The translations under genes and the position numbers were made by a program. 64,000 bases of DNA. It comes from Blastomussa wellsi. Its lineage: Eukaryota; Cnidaria; Anthozoa; Scleractinia; Plerogyridae. The stretch covers positions 26,290,420 through 26,354,419 of the forward strand of contig OX393566.1 of the NCBI GenBank assembly GCA_947652115.1. Reading direction: 5' to 3'. Of this stretch, positions 38,001 through 50,600 are shown piece by piece; position 1 is the first letter of the stretch, and each line of letters starts with the position of its first letter. The notes beneath the pieces are model-generated. The model saw only the letters and a list, made by a program, of their open reading frames with translations. It made no database searches and was not told the origin of the DNA.

Positions 38001-41000
38001 AAAATATAGCAGGTCACCGACGATTTATCTCGCTCATGAGCAAATCCATATAGAAAAAGCCGCCATATTGCTCATGTGCACGTGCTTATCACACGTAAAA
38101 ATCTGCATAGTAAGGATGCGCTATGCAATACTGAGCAATCACCTTAACAGACAGCTTGTTAGGACATACAAGAAAAAAAGAGTCCAAGCTGCAGACTATT
38201 TCATACCTTCGAGCCCTTGGCACCTAGGCGTCCTATTTTTCCTTGTTGCCCTGGTAATCCCTTAAGAAACACAACACAATAATGAATTGAGTACAGATTC
38301 TATCTAGTTAAGGATTTTTGATTACAGCAGAACAACCACATGGCCACCTTTGGGGAAATGGTAAGTGGCCACTTCACAGATGTTGGTTTCTTAGCGTAGA
38401 AGAGGTAGAAACATTTAATAGCTTATTGTGTAGCATGAATTTTGCGCAGAAGTTTTGTTTGGAAAATTGGCGATTTTTTTTTGTTTCACAATTTTTTTCC
38501 GGTTTTGAGATAACTGCAATTTCAGCTGAGCTAAGTTTTGCGAAGGAAACTTAAAGTGCACCTACACACAAAATATTTTTTTCGCCAAAATAAGCCTTTG
38601 CACCAGTTCAAAACACATAACACCTTTCGTTTCTCCTTTTCAACAAATGCTGACTATTTATAGCATTCAAAAGTTACGAAAAACTGTGCACCATTAGTTA
38701 CACAACCAAGTCTGAAGCGGCGTGAGTCTATTCCTGGGTCGACATCACAAACTGATTTAATTCGCATCAAGTCTTTGTAAACTAAGCATGCAAATCAGTT
38801 TGTGACGTCAACCCAGGAATAGACCCACGCCCCTTCTGACTCGGTCGTGCAACAAATGATGCTCAGTTTTTCCTAACTTTTGAATGCTATAAAAAGCCAG
38901 CATTAGGTAAAACGGAGAAAGGAAAGGTGCAGTGTGTTTCGAACTGGTGCAAAGGTTTATTTTAGTGAAAAATAATTTTTGGGGTTAGGTGCACTTTAAC
39001 ATTTTTCAGTTTTTATTTATTGATGATCATTACTTGCATAACAGAAGAGGAGGTGTTCAATATTCAGGTAATAGTATGATGTGTTTAAAACTAGTAGTAA
39101 TCAAAGAATAGGAGTGCGTTTGACAATTTCGATTCACTTTGCTTCATTTTGATTTGGTTTCCAAAAAGTCAAGCTTTCTTTAATACTGAAAACAACATTT
39201 CAAATATCAGTATGAAACGCTATTCACAAATAACAAAGTTGCAGTCAGTGTTTCGAAAACCACAGACTGTGTATGACAAATACCATTTCTTTGTCGCCCA
39301 ACAAATGTAAACAAATAATCGCAGCAACGCACATGCAAGCTAAAATGCAAACATAACATTCACGATTACAAAGACTGTCACAGCACCGATCGAAATGTTT
39401 GAAATCTGCTGTTCTATATACACGCCAGGAGTTGTACAATCTTCGCTACAAGATTCTTCGAAAAGCAGCTGAGTTTTATAATGTGATGTGTTGCTTGGTC
39501 GAATTGCAGCATCCGTTTCCTAGAACGCAACTTACCTGAGAACACTCCAAACAAGAAAAAGTCCCGAATTCGACAACAATTCGCAAAAACAAAGTCTACA
39601 ATTGGACAACAATCTGCAAAAGCGCAGTCAAGAACTCGACAATCCAACAAGATGCGAAGCAAGAACGTGAAATCAACCCCGCTAGAAATGAAAGCACAGC
39701 TACGAAACACATGGTCGACGGAAATGACGTCATTCGCCCCTGAAGAATTTTTAGGGGTGGCCAAATTGGTGTGATACATGAATACATACATACATAGTCC
39801 AAACATCTCGTTTTCGACAGCATTATGAAAGCGTTCTTTGTCGAACGCAACTATTTATCTAAGTTTGGATTGTTGTTGTATATGTCCAGTATCATGCAGA
39901 GTTCTTTATCAGACTGAATAGGGTAAAATTTGCGGCATTTTACTCTGCACAATCTGCAATAATTAAAACCTACACAATTTTCGTGCTACAAGGAAGTGCA
40001 ATGCAAACATGCCAATGTCAATGTGATACAATTATTATAGAGTGGTATCAGTATTGTCTGTCAATAGCTTGTTCAAAACAAGGGAAAACTACTCTTTGGC
40101 CACTTGACAAACTAGCCACTTTAAATGGGGCTTTTAAAACTGTATTTCAGAATGGTCTTAAGAGGCGGACACTCAATCAGGATAGCAGCTTCAAATCCCC
40201 AACCTAGTCTCATGCGGGTTGACTAAACGTTGCTGGTGTTTGTCCATGCTCCAGAGCTTTTCTCTAGTGTATCAAAAAGGATTTAATTTAAAAATGATTT
40301 TGTGGTACTTACGGCAAGACCAGGGCTTCCAGCAGGTCCAGGTGGACCAGCAAGACCTCTTTCGCCCTAAACAATTGCACAACAGATGGTACAAGTTACT
40401 CCTGACAAAGTGTACTATCTTTTACACTTATCCACAAATTTGATGGTATTATACATCCAATAAATCCGTGATGGTATAAGACACCACTCTTCAGAAGAAA
40501 TTTGTATAGCCAACCCCACCCATTCCCCTTCAGAAAAAGAAACACTCCATGCAACTTAAGTGCTTTGATTTATTTACATCTTTGAAGTTCAGTTTGTAAT
40601 GCAATTATATATTATTTGATTGGGTGATGCTGTGTAAAGTATGCATCATACTGCTTAAATAAAGTTATCACACTCTATCATACCGTAGCAGTGTACACCA
40701 GGAAGTGCTTCGCTAAATTTATAACCCACCCCCCCCCCCCCCCCACTAATAAGCCTTTCCATCTAATAAGCACCCCGTTAAATAGTCAAGATCTGTAGCT
40801 AAGAAGATCCCTCCTTGACAGAGGATTATTTTACACTGTAAGATTTTACACAAGATGTAAGCAGCTATTTAGGTAACCATGGAAACCTGACTACACAAAT
40901 CAGTAACAACTTACAGCTTTGCCGTCAGCACCAGCGGTACCAGGCTCACCGGGGTCTCCAGGCGCACCCTGCGTAAATCAATGTGAGCACAATTTGTGAG

Positions 41001-44000
41001 TGAGCTACAGTTCGTTTTGGATTTACTTCTGACTGGTTGAGAAGGTGGTGCATTTCATAAGCAAAGCACTGCAATCTTGGATAGAACTAGTTGAGACAAA
41101 CAAATATCACACACTTTTCGCAAATGTCTTGATTTAAAAACAGGAAAAATATTGTATCCTCCCTACCCCCTGTTCAATGTTATTTCGTGGGGCCTTCAAA
41201 TTGTTGGCTTAAATGTTTTCAGAATTTAATATTGACAATATTGAACTGGGGAGGGGGATTTTAGAAAATAGTTTTTGTACCCTAAATTGGTTAAGTGTCT
41301 CAACAGCTCTATGGCGTAAGTTATCTCGTAAAGTGCATACATACATACATTACATACATAAACTTAATTTCTATTCGGATTTTACATAGCACTGCTGTGC
41401 TGGTATCTCCAAACACACTTAATTGTAAAATAGAAAAACTAAGTACATTTTAAATAAATGTATGTACAAACAACTTTCAATAAATGCCAACAAAATACAC
41501 AAAAATACATAAACAACTGTCAAAATCGCATGTCTTGCAATTCAGTCGTCATTGGGTGGCTAATCAGTGAAAAACTTGCAACTAGGGAGAGGTCAATTTA
41601 ATCATAATCACAAATTAACAAAAATATGAGCAAGCCAGGCCAAATGAAGTCGAAGTTGACTAATTTGGAGATTTGCGTTTACTTATGCTACCCGTTTTAA
41701 AGTTAAGCCCCAATCAAAAGGTCACGATGGTTGACGATAGTTCCAGCTATCGTGTCCGTTTGAACACAAACTATCATGCAAGTCATCTACTATCAACTAT
41801 CACTCACTTTGAACTTATTCAAAATCTTCATGATAGTAAATGATAGTTTTCCCGTTTGACCACGCACATGATAGTTGATGATAGTTCGGGAAGATCAAAC
41901 TATCATGTGCCATTTGATGGGGACTTTAGCTCACTAAAAAGGAGGATCCTGAAATATTCACTAGCCCCAACCTACCAGCCAAATGGAATGTTTTATGATA
42001 ATCTGTGTCTAGTTGACTACTGTTAGTCTTGAGCCCTGGTATTTATTTACTGTGTGTCAAAAAAACTTACAATAACGCCAGGGGCTCCAGGATCTCCTTG
42101 GGCACCACGCTCTCCCTAAGACACGAGAACAAAACCTGTGATAAATATTATTGTTTTTGAAATACCTTATAGGGCTGCAACGATACAATTTCTCACAATA
42201 GGATACACAATACGATACATGTGTTTCGTCCGTGGGTGCAACAGACTGTGTCAGCTGACATATGTGACCGGAAGCAGTGCAAAAAATATCGAGATTCACT
42301 GGTACATCGGTGTATCGTTGCACCACTAATACCTTATTCTCAAAAATAAATGTAACTGCATTAATTTAAGTTGCTCTTCCTAATTCTTAGAAGTGTTAAT
42401 TTCTACACTGACAAAATGTGGTGTTAATTTCCACAACCTTTATTTCTACCACTTTAACCTCAAATTCTCAAACTGCTCCAAGCCTTCTTGACACCTGTAG
42501 AAAAGATTGCTTCCTTTTGAACCCCAGTGTGGACCAGTTGGGGTTCAAATATGTGGACACAACAACAACGTTATACACCATTCCACTGAGCAGAATGTTT
42601 GTAAGTAACTGTTTTCTGATTGCTATTGACATACTGAAAGTATTGTCTCATCTCTAGACTCAGAGGAGCAATTCATAGGGGTTATAGTTTGTGAACACTG
42701 CATTGAGGGGGGAAAAGGGGTGGGGGGTTAACTGGAGTGTCTCCGGAAGAGTACAACTTACAAATGTATTTCTATGTGATTTCAAAATGAAAAATCGCAA
42801 TACACACCCTAGCTCCAGGGGTACCATCAGCTCCACTCTCTCCTGTTGCACCCTATAGTGTTTTAAGCAGAAAATATTTAGAGACACGGAAATTAATGGA
42901 TCTTTAAGCAAAGTCTGTTAAGGCACTTTTATTAAAGGAAGACTGATGTTTTGAGTATAAGCCATTTGTCAGGACAAAGACAAAGGGCTACTCCTCAAAA
43001 CAGAATTGGCTGGTTACCTACCTTTATTTTATTCCAGTCGATAACGTATATTGCTTAACAGTTAGACACTAAAAGTTTTGTACTTTAAATGCTCTATTCC
43101 ATAACTGAACAATTAACAAGTTGGTGCCAAATCAAATGGCTGCAGAATATTGTAATTTGGCCCGGTTACTGTCCTTTCTCAGGAGCAATTTTTAGCACTT
43201 TTCAGGAAAGCATGTAAATTTGATCTTCCAACATTAAAAGGGAAATTTTGTATCCCCGTGTAGCCATGTAATATCTGCAAAGTATTTAGATGCTACTCAC
43301 CGTGTCTCCTGGTTTTCCAGGTAAACCTGCAGGCCCCTGACTTCCTGTGGCTCCCTAAATGAAAAACAATGTCAATAACATTTATAAAACTTTTTATGAT
43401 AACTATCATATATCCTTTTCAACCTTTCAAGGGTTATTCACCCTTTTTTCAAGATGGGGGTCACCTGACTGAAGAGGTTCCACAGACTGCCATTCAGTAG
43501 GCCATAAAGGGCTCAACCAACCGTTTAACGTAACATGAAAAAAAATACATTTGGGCAACAATGTTGTATGCTCTTGTATTACGATTATTAACTAGTAGTA
43601 ATCAAAGATCAGAGAGTGCGTTCGACGATTTCGATTCACTTGGCTGCATTTTGATTTGGTTTCCCGAAATTCAAGCTTTCTTTAATACTGAAATCAACAT
43701 TTTAAATATCAGTATGAAACTCTTAACATAACTGTAGTTGATGAACATGATTTTTTCCGATTTATTCATACAAATACAATGTTTGGAGTTTTTTGCATTG
43801 CGTGACACCGCTATTCACGAATAACAAAGCTGCATGCAGTCAGTGTTTCGAAAACCACAGACTGTGTATGAATATCATTTCTTTGTCGCCCAACAAATGC
43901 ACATGCAAGCTAAAATGCAAACATAAAATTGACGATTACAAAGACTGTCACCGCACTGATCGAAATCTGCTGTTATATATTCGCACCAGGAGTTGTACAA

Positions 44001-47000
44001 TCTTCGAAAGGCTGATTTGAACAGTAGAGCGTCACAACCCTGTACGCGGGCAGACGTTGAATCTCCAATGAAAAGAAACACAGTCCAGAATTCGACAACA
44101 ATCCGCAAAAGCACAATCAAGAACTCGACAATCCACCAAGACGCGAAGCAAGAACGTGAAACTCGACTCCGCTAGAAACGAAGCACATGGTCGACGGAAA
44201 TGACGTCATTTGCCCCTGAAAAAAAATGTTCGGGGGGGCCAAAACGGACTGTACCTACACCACCAAAATCTCGATTCAAACTGGTTTATAATGCCTTCTC
44301 CTTTCGTCGAACGCAATAACAAAGTGATGTAGCAAATCTTGTGTGACGTCACAGGTTACATAATACCATTCCTTACAGTGTCTTACATTAACACACAAAC
44401 TCTGCTCAAGGCACAGTAACATAACAATGGTGCACCAAAAATTATCTTGTGAAACATACCGTGACCACAATGTTTGGTTCAATTAATTTTTCCCAGTACA
44501 ACACCACTGACATCTCAAGGGTAAGTAACCTATGGTACACATACCTGAGGTCCCTGTGGTCCAGGTGCTCCCCTCTCTCCTCTCTCACCCTGTCTTCCCT
44601 GTTTTTCAAAAAGGAAAAATGAAACTTTGTTTTAAAGGGGTACTGTCAAGATATATATTCCTAAAATTGTTATAAATTGACGAAATTGTCCCTGCATTTA
44701 TGTAATAAGAACTTATTATAATAATTAGCTTTAACTAACATTTCTGAACAATTTCAACGACTTTCGAGCCAAATTTGAACCTTTGAAAAACCGACATCCT
44801 GACACTTTTTTCAAAAATCCATATCACAATTTGTTTCCATCCTCACCATCATTAGCCATCCTCACTTCCTAATAGGTTCTTATCATTTTTTGAGTACTAC
44901 AGTACTATACAAAATAAAACCATTATTGTCCAGCTTCCAAAGATCTTTTTTGAGACTTCCAAAAATCATGCTAAAAATGATGACAGTATCCCTTTAATGA
45001 GGCCTCAAGGTAGATTATGTTATGGTTTTCTACAAGGAATTTGTGCCACTCAAAGAATTTCTCCAGGGGTGTCAAAATAAACAGGCATCTGCACGAGTTC
45101 TACAAGTTACTTGATTGTAATCATGTTGCTGGCTACTCTGGTCATAGCAATCAGCTTGCAATCATAACATTTAAAATGTCACAGCTGCATACTCTACCAG
45201 TTTTTGACACCTACTTCAAAATATTTTGAAACCCCTGGCTGTGGTTGATTCTTGTATTTATTGCAGTTATTTATTGACTGGTAGAACATGGTCACATGTG
45301 CATTACCCTTTAATACTGAAATATTCTTGGCTTACAATGTTTACAGTTATCAGTTTCTGTACTAATTAACAATTAGAATTTTCTATGTAAAAAATGCAAA
45401 TGTTATTTATAGCGGTCATACACTTAGATTCTTACAGGGTTCATACCCCTTTTCACAGACAAATTTCCAGGACTTTTCCAGAACTCATATTGAATTTTCC
45501 AAGACTCCAGAATTCACATTTCTTCCAAGTTCCAAATATGAATTCTCCCAACTGTAAGCCTCGCATTTCTTATGAAGTTAGTTCAGAAAAATTCATTTCT
45601 TGAGTTTAATCAGATTTCCAGGACTTTCCAAGACCTGTAAAATACGTTTTCCAGGACTCTCCAGTCCTGGAAAAGGCATAATAAAATTCCAGGACTTTTC
45701 AGGTTTTCCAGGACCCGTTACAGGCACTGCTAAATCCTGCTATTGGCAAGGTGGAGGGCTTGCACTCAAGACCACCGGATTACAACGCTAGTGCCCACTG
45801 CCTCCTGATAGTCAACTTGGCTGTACCTCGGCACCAGGTGCTCATATCTAGAACACTGGGGCTTCTTGTCAAATCATAATTACTCAACAGGTCATGCTGG
45901 TTAGTCAAATTTTTTGTGGGGTATGTTGTACCATGGTTATTGAACAGACCTGTTTGCCTGGTGTTCCTGTCAGTCCCCGCCTTCCAGGAGCTCCAGTCTC
46001 ACCCTGAAAAGAATGGCACAAAATGATAAGACACTCGGTTCTCAATCTCTCAGATTGAAAATGAGAATACTACCAACTCCATGAAGGGACCACTTTCACA
46101 AGGCATATTACAAAAAAAACACCATTCTTGTAGTTCACATGCCAACAGATCAGGATTTTGAGGTTTCCTGTCATTTGAAAGTAATAATAATTGACCACTC
46201 CCTGAGTGAGGCTTTCCAGGGCCAATGTGAACAAACACTGATTAGAAATAAATACTTTAAATGACCATAACATGGTTAAAAATCCCATCTGGCAGGAGGC
46301 AGACCAGTTGGCTATTTACAAGCATAGCTAAGGAGTTGAACAACATCACCTCAGTAGTAATCAGAATCAGCGTACAAGGAAGTAAGTGTCTGATAGCCCT
46401 GGGCTAATGGATTTTATCCTTCACTTGCCTGACGGGCAAGTGAAAGTTTTCACGAATTAATTAATTCATCACACTTCTGATAATTTTTTCGGGCTAGTGC
46501 AAATGCCCTCCGGGCTCGTACATCCTAGCTACAGCTTTCCTGCAGCGCAAGCTGGAAAATTGAACTTCTCTGTACCCTGAGAATGGAATTTTAACACACA
46601 ACTTCCAGATTCGAAGTACTCGGCCATGCAGCCTCCATACGTGTGGCAAGCTAGCAGGCAATGAAAGCAAAGCACATGGCAGTGCCCCTGCAAACCTCCC
46701 TGGAATCCCCCACATAACATTAATGAAGCCACTGCATTGGCTTAGTTTTAACCTTGCCTAAATTTCATTTAGGCTCACTTTAAAATAAGTAGCACTCCCT
46801 CAGTAAATAATTCTGTACATCACAAAGTGATGTAATATAACTTGACAAATATTGCCCGTTAAATAAATTGCTTACCTTTGCTCCTTGTGGCCCGGGAGGT
46901 CCGGTTTCACCATCAGCACCAGTGTCTCCCTAAAATAATAATGAAACTTGCAACATTACCAGGTTTAATGCCATTGGCTATGCAGTAGTTATCATTTAGG

Positions 47001-47643
47001 TTAAAGTCTGTAAATTTTGCCCTAGAGGCCAGAGATTATCCTGGTTTCTGAAGTATTAATGAATGGTTCTACTCGCATGGATACTACCCAACATTTATTA
47101 TTACTGGTACCCACTTAAAACCTGGGCGGAGAAATACAATATGAGATTTAAGTGTCTTAATGCCCAGCACACTAACATCAGGCCAAACCTCCACGTTTAT
47201 TTTTTTTCGGCCACTGACTGTTTAAGTTGGTCGCCAGTGAAAAATTTTAGTCGCTAAAGTTAGCTCAAGCGCTCAATCCTTCTTCTCAATTTTAGTCGCC
47301 AGCTGGCAACTTCAGTTGCAATTTAGTTGCCAGCTCCAAAATATTGGTCCCCGTGGCAACTGAAATGGTCCTAACTTGGAGGGTTGCATTATGCAATCGT
47401 GCCTCCCAAGGTTATCATGTAATACAGTGGTATTCATGTTGAGCGTTTTTATTTTATGCTCTGTACTTATCAAAACTAAAATATTGAAAGATTTGAAGCA
47501 GGCCTGGTTTGAGCACTAGTAATACAGGCCACTCATGACATATACATATGTGACTCACTGGGCTGCATTTATCATTTACATGTGCTTCAAAAGGACTCTT
47601 GTGACTAAATAGGTTCCCTTTCCAATGTATCTTTAAAGTATAG

Positions 47644-47677
<34 letters not shown>

Positions 47678-50600
47678 ATCAGCGGGAAGTATAACAAGAT
47701 AATTCGGTTTTATCAACTGGGTTGATAATGTGAATTGGCCACCGTAAAGAGATTCGAAAGCTGACGCTTCGAGCGTTAGCCCTTTGTCGAAGCGAATTGA
47801 GGAATTGTGGGTTGTGTGTGGTTTATATACAGAAAAATAGAGCTGCGCTATTGGTTGGTGCCTGGTAACGTGAAAAAAAAAAATGAAAAGCGTTCGTTGA
47901 TACCGTGAGGATTTAAAGTGCCAATTTGAAAATAAATTTTTGTTCTACTAGAGTTTTGCGGCTTTCCATGCCTCCTTGATGAAGGGAAAAGCCGCAGACT
48001 GTCATATGTTTCTTAGAATGATTGGGGAGATTAAAGTGTCTCGTGACTGGTTTAGATGCATTTTTGTCGCCTTTCTCTCGTCACAAAGGTGTTCTTGGAT
48101 TCGGTCACCTAGTCGTCTCCCTGTTTCGCCGATGTATAACTTTTTTGCAAAGAGTGCTTTATGCAGTAGATGGCATTGGCTGAGGTACAGGTGAAATGAT
48201 CAGTGATCTTAATGGATTGCTTCGGTCCCAATATTTTATCAACGTTGCGAATGAAAGGACATGTTTTGCATTGTGCGCGAGCGCATTAAAAGTTCCGGGT
48301 TGATCACTTGTTTGGAATGCACTTCTGACTAAAAAGTTAACTATGTTTTTGTTGTGTTTGAATGAAATTAATGGAGGTTGTGAAAAGATTCTACCAGTAT
48401 CAGGATCATTTTGAAGTAATTCAAAGTTTTGAGGGTTGTGAGGGTTGTGGTTGTGAGGGTTAAATGTGAGGGTGAATGGAATTCTATCGTAACTGTTTTC
48501 TCTCTGTGATGTTTGTAGTGCTGACTGTTGATCAATTTGTTGGGTGCGATGATGGCCCGCTTGAACAACAGAAGCAGGATAGCCACGCTTGTCGAAGAAA
48601 TTGCACATTTCCTCTGATTTTAAGGAAAAATCAGAGTCGTCACTACAAAGACGGCGAAGTCTAAGAAACTGAGAATAAGGAATGGAATTCTTGACATGTG
48701 ATGGATGTGAAGATGAATACAACAAATAACTATGAGAATCTGTGGGTTTGTAGTGCACACTGGTGCATAAACCGTTGCCTTCAATAGAAACTTTGATATC
48801 CAGAAATGCTAAAGAAGTATCGGAAATTTCCCAAATATATTTAAGGGCAGGATGAAACAAATTGACAGCGGTTATAAATTGATTGAGATCCTCTCTGGTA
48901 GAAGAGGTAGCGCCGATACAGTCGTCAATGTAGTGACGATAGAGTTCAGGTTTTCGGCCGTTGTATTGATTGAAAAATTGGTGTTCAATGTAGCCTACGA
49001 AAAGATTGGCGTAGCTGGGTCCTATTTTGGTACCCATGGCCACACCATTGATTTGTTTGTAATAATTGTCCGCGAATGAAAAACAGTTGAGCGTTAACAC
49101 TAACTCAGCCAGGCGGAGTAGTGTTTCCGAGCTTGGTTCCTTAACAGTGTGTAAATCAAAAAAATGTTTGAGGGCTAGACGACCTTCGCCATTTGGGATG
49201 ACGGTATAAAGAGATGTAATATCCATAGTAAAATAAGTTTGTCTTCGCCCAGGAAATTGAAATCGCGAAATATTTGAAGTGCGTGTTGACTGTCTTAAAT
49301 GTATGACCGTACATGCTTGTCTTAGTTTACTGGTAGTTTTTTTATGACTTGGTTGGCAAATAAATTGCCTGCACCTATGCCCATCAGAAAGGAAATCTAC
49401 TTTTACTTGTCCTGGATTACTATAATTGTAACAGTGCACACAGTAGTAACAGGTTATTTACTGACCATTGCTCCTTTTGCTCCTGCCAATCCACTCTGTC
49501 CAGGGTTTCCAGGTGCTCCCTTTTGGCAGAAAAAATACAATAAGTTTTTAACATAAATTCCCACCAATGAGAGCTCCCCATTCATGTTTGAATAGGCCAT
49601 TTCCAAGTTCTCTTTTGCCTCTCTTTCAAAACGAGTCTAAGTGTGAAACCATTCATATAAAAATGAGTTTTATCTGCATCTTCATTTTCATGCAAAGCAA
49701 ACTCATTTTCATATGAATGGTTTCGTAAAGGGAAAAGAGAACTCGGAAATGGCCTATTCCCTGCAGTAAACAAAAGCATTAATTTTATTTTTTAAAAAAT
49801 ACAGAATGGTGTTTAGAGAAAATGGGATGCCTTTTGAAAATTTTCAGTAATGTCCAAGGAGTTCATAAATTTAAAATACTGTATTTACTTCAGTGAGCAC
49901 CACAGCACTCTTTTAAAGGAGCTATGTCACGGAATTTGAGTCATTTCTTTGACAACCTAAATTACCCTTAAAATGAAACCTGAAAATAGCTTGCTAAAGA
50001 TGATTGAAAAAGCAGCAAAGGAGTGATACTAAACCAAAAATGAACAAGAATGGCTGAGGATGGAATAGATTAAAACGGATTGGACATGACAATTTTGAAA
50101 AATTTAGGCAAAATTTTTCAAAGTGCACGAACGGTGACGTAGCTCCTTTAACTTTTTATTTATTTTGTTGTATTTCAGTTGCAGTGCTTAGTCAAGAGGG
50201 GGGAAGGGGAGAGGTTGCTCTAAAATTATAACATGAATAAGCAAATATTGACGGCAGTTGATGCCACTTTGATCCACACTGATAAACATTCTAATTCAGG
50301 ATAATATATTTCTGGTTGAAAATGAGTTAGTAACATCTAAACCTGAAGAAGGCTGGTCTGGCCAGCCAAAATATTGTTGAAAATATATCACGTTGTCTCA
50401 GCCTTGCAGTAGTCTTTGACTTATCATCGTTCATTTATTTTTCAAGTTTGGCTGATAAGATCTCCTGTGAGATCAAACATGCAATCAAGCAGGATCTTCA
50501 TCCACAGCTTTTGCAGTTTATTTTATTTTAGTAAGTTCTTTAGTCTGAATCCTAATTTAACAATTCAGTCTGATGATGTTTTGACTAAACTACATAGTTA

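Noticed and set aside
37822..38265. 147-codon open frame on the plus strand
   Set aside because: It overlaps collagen exon 33 on the opposite strand, has AT-rich random composition and shows no family similarity.
45440..45730. A coding region rich in FPGL-like repeats
   Set aside because: It comes from repeated TTCCAGGACTTT phrases of a dispersed repeat, with no Gly-X-Y register and on the opposite strand to the collagen.
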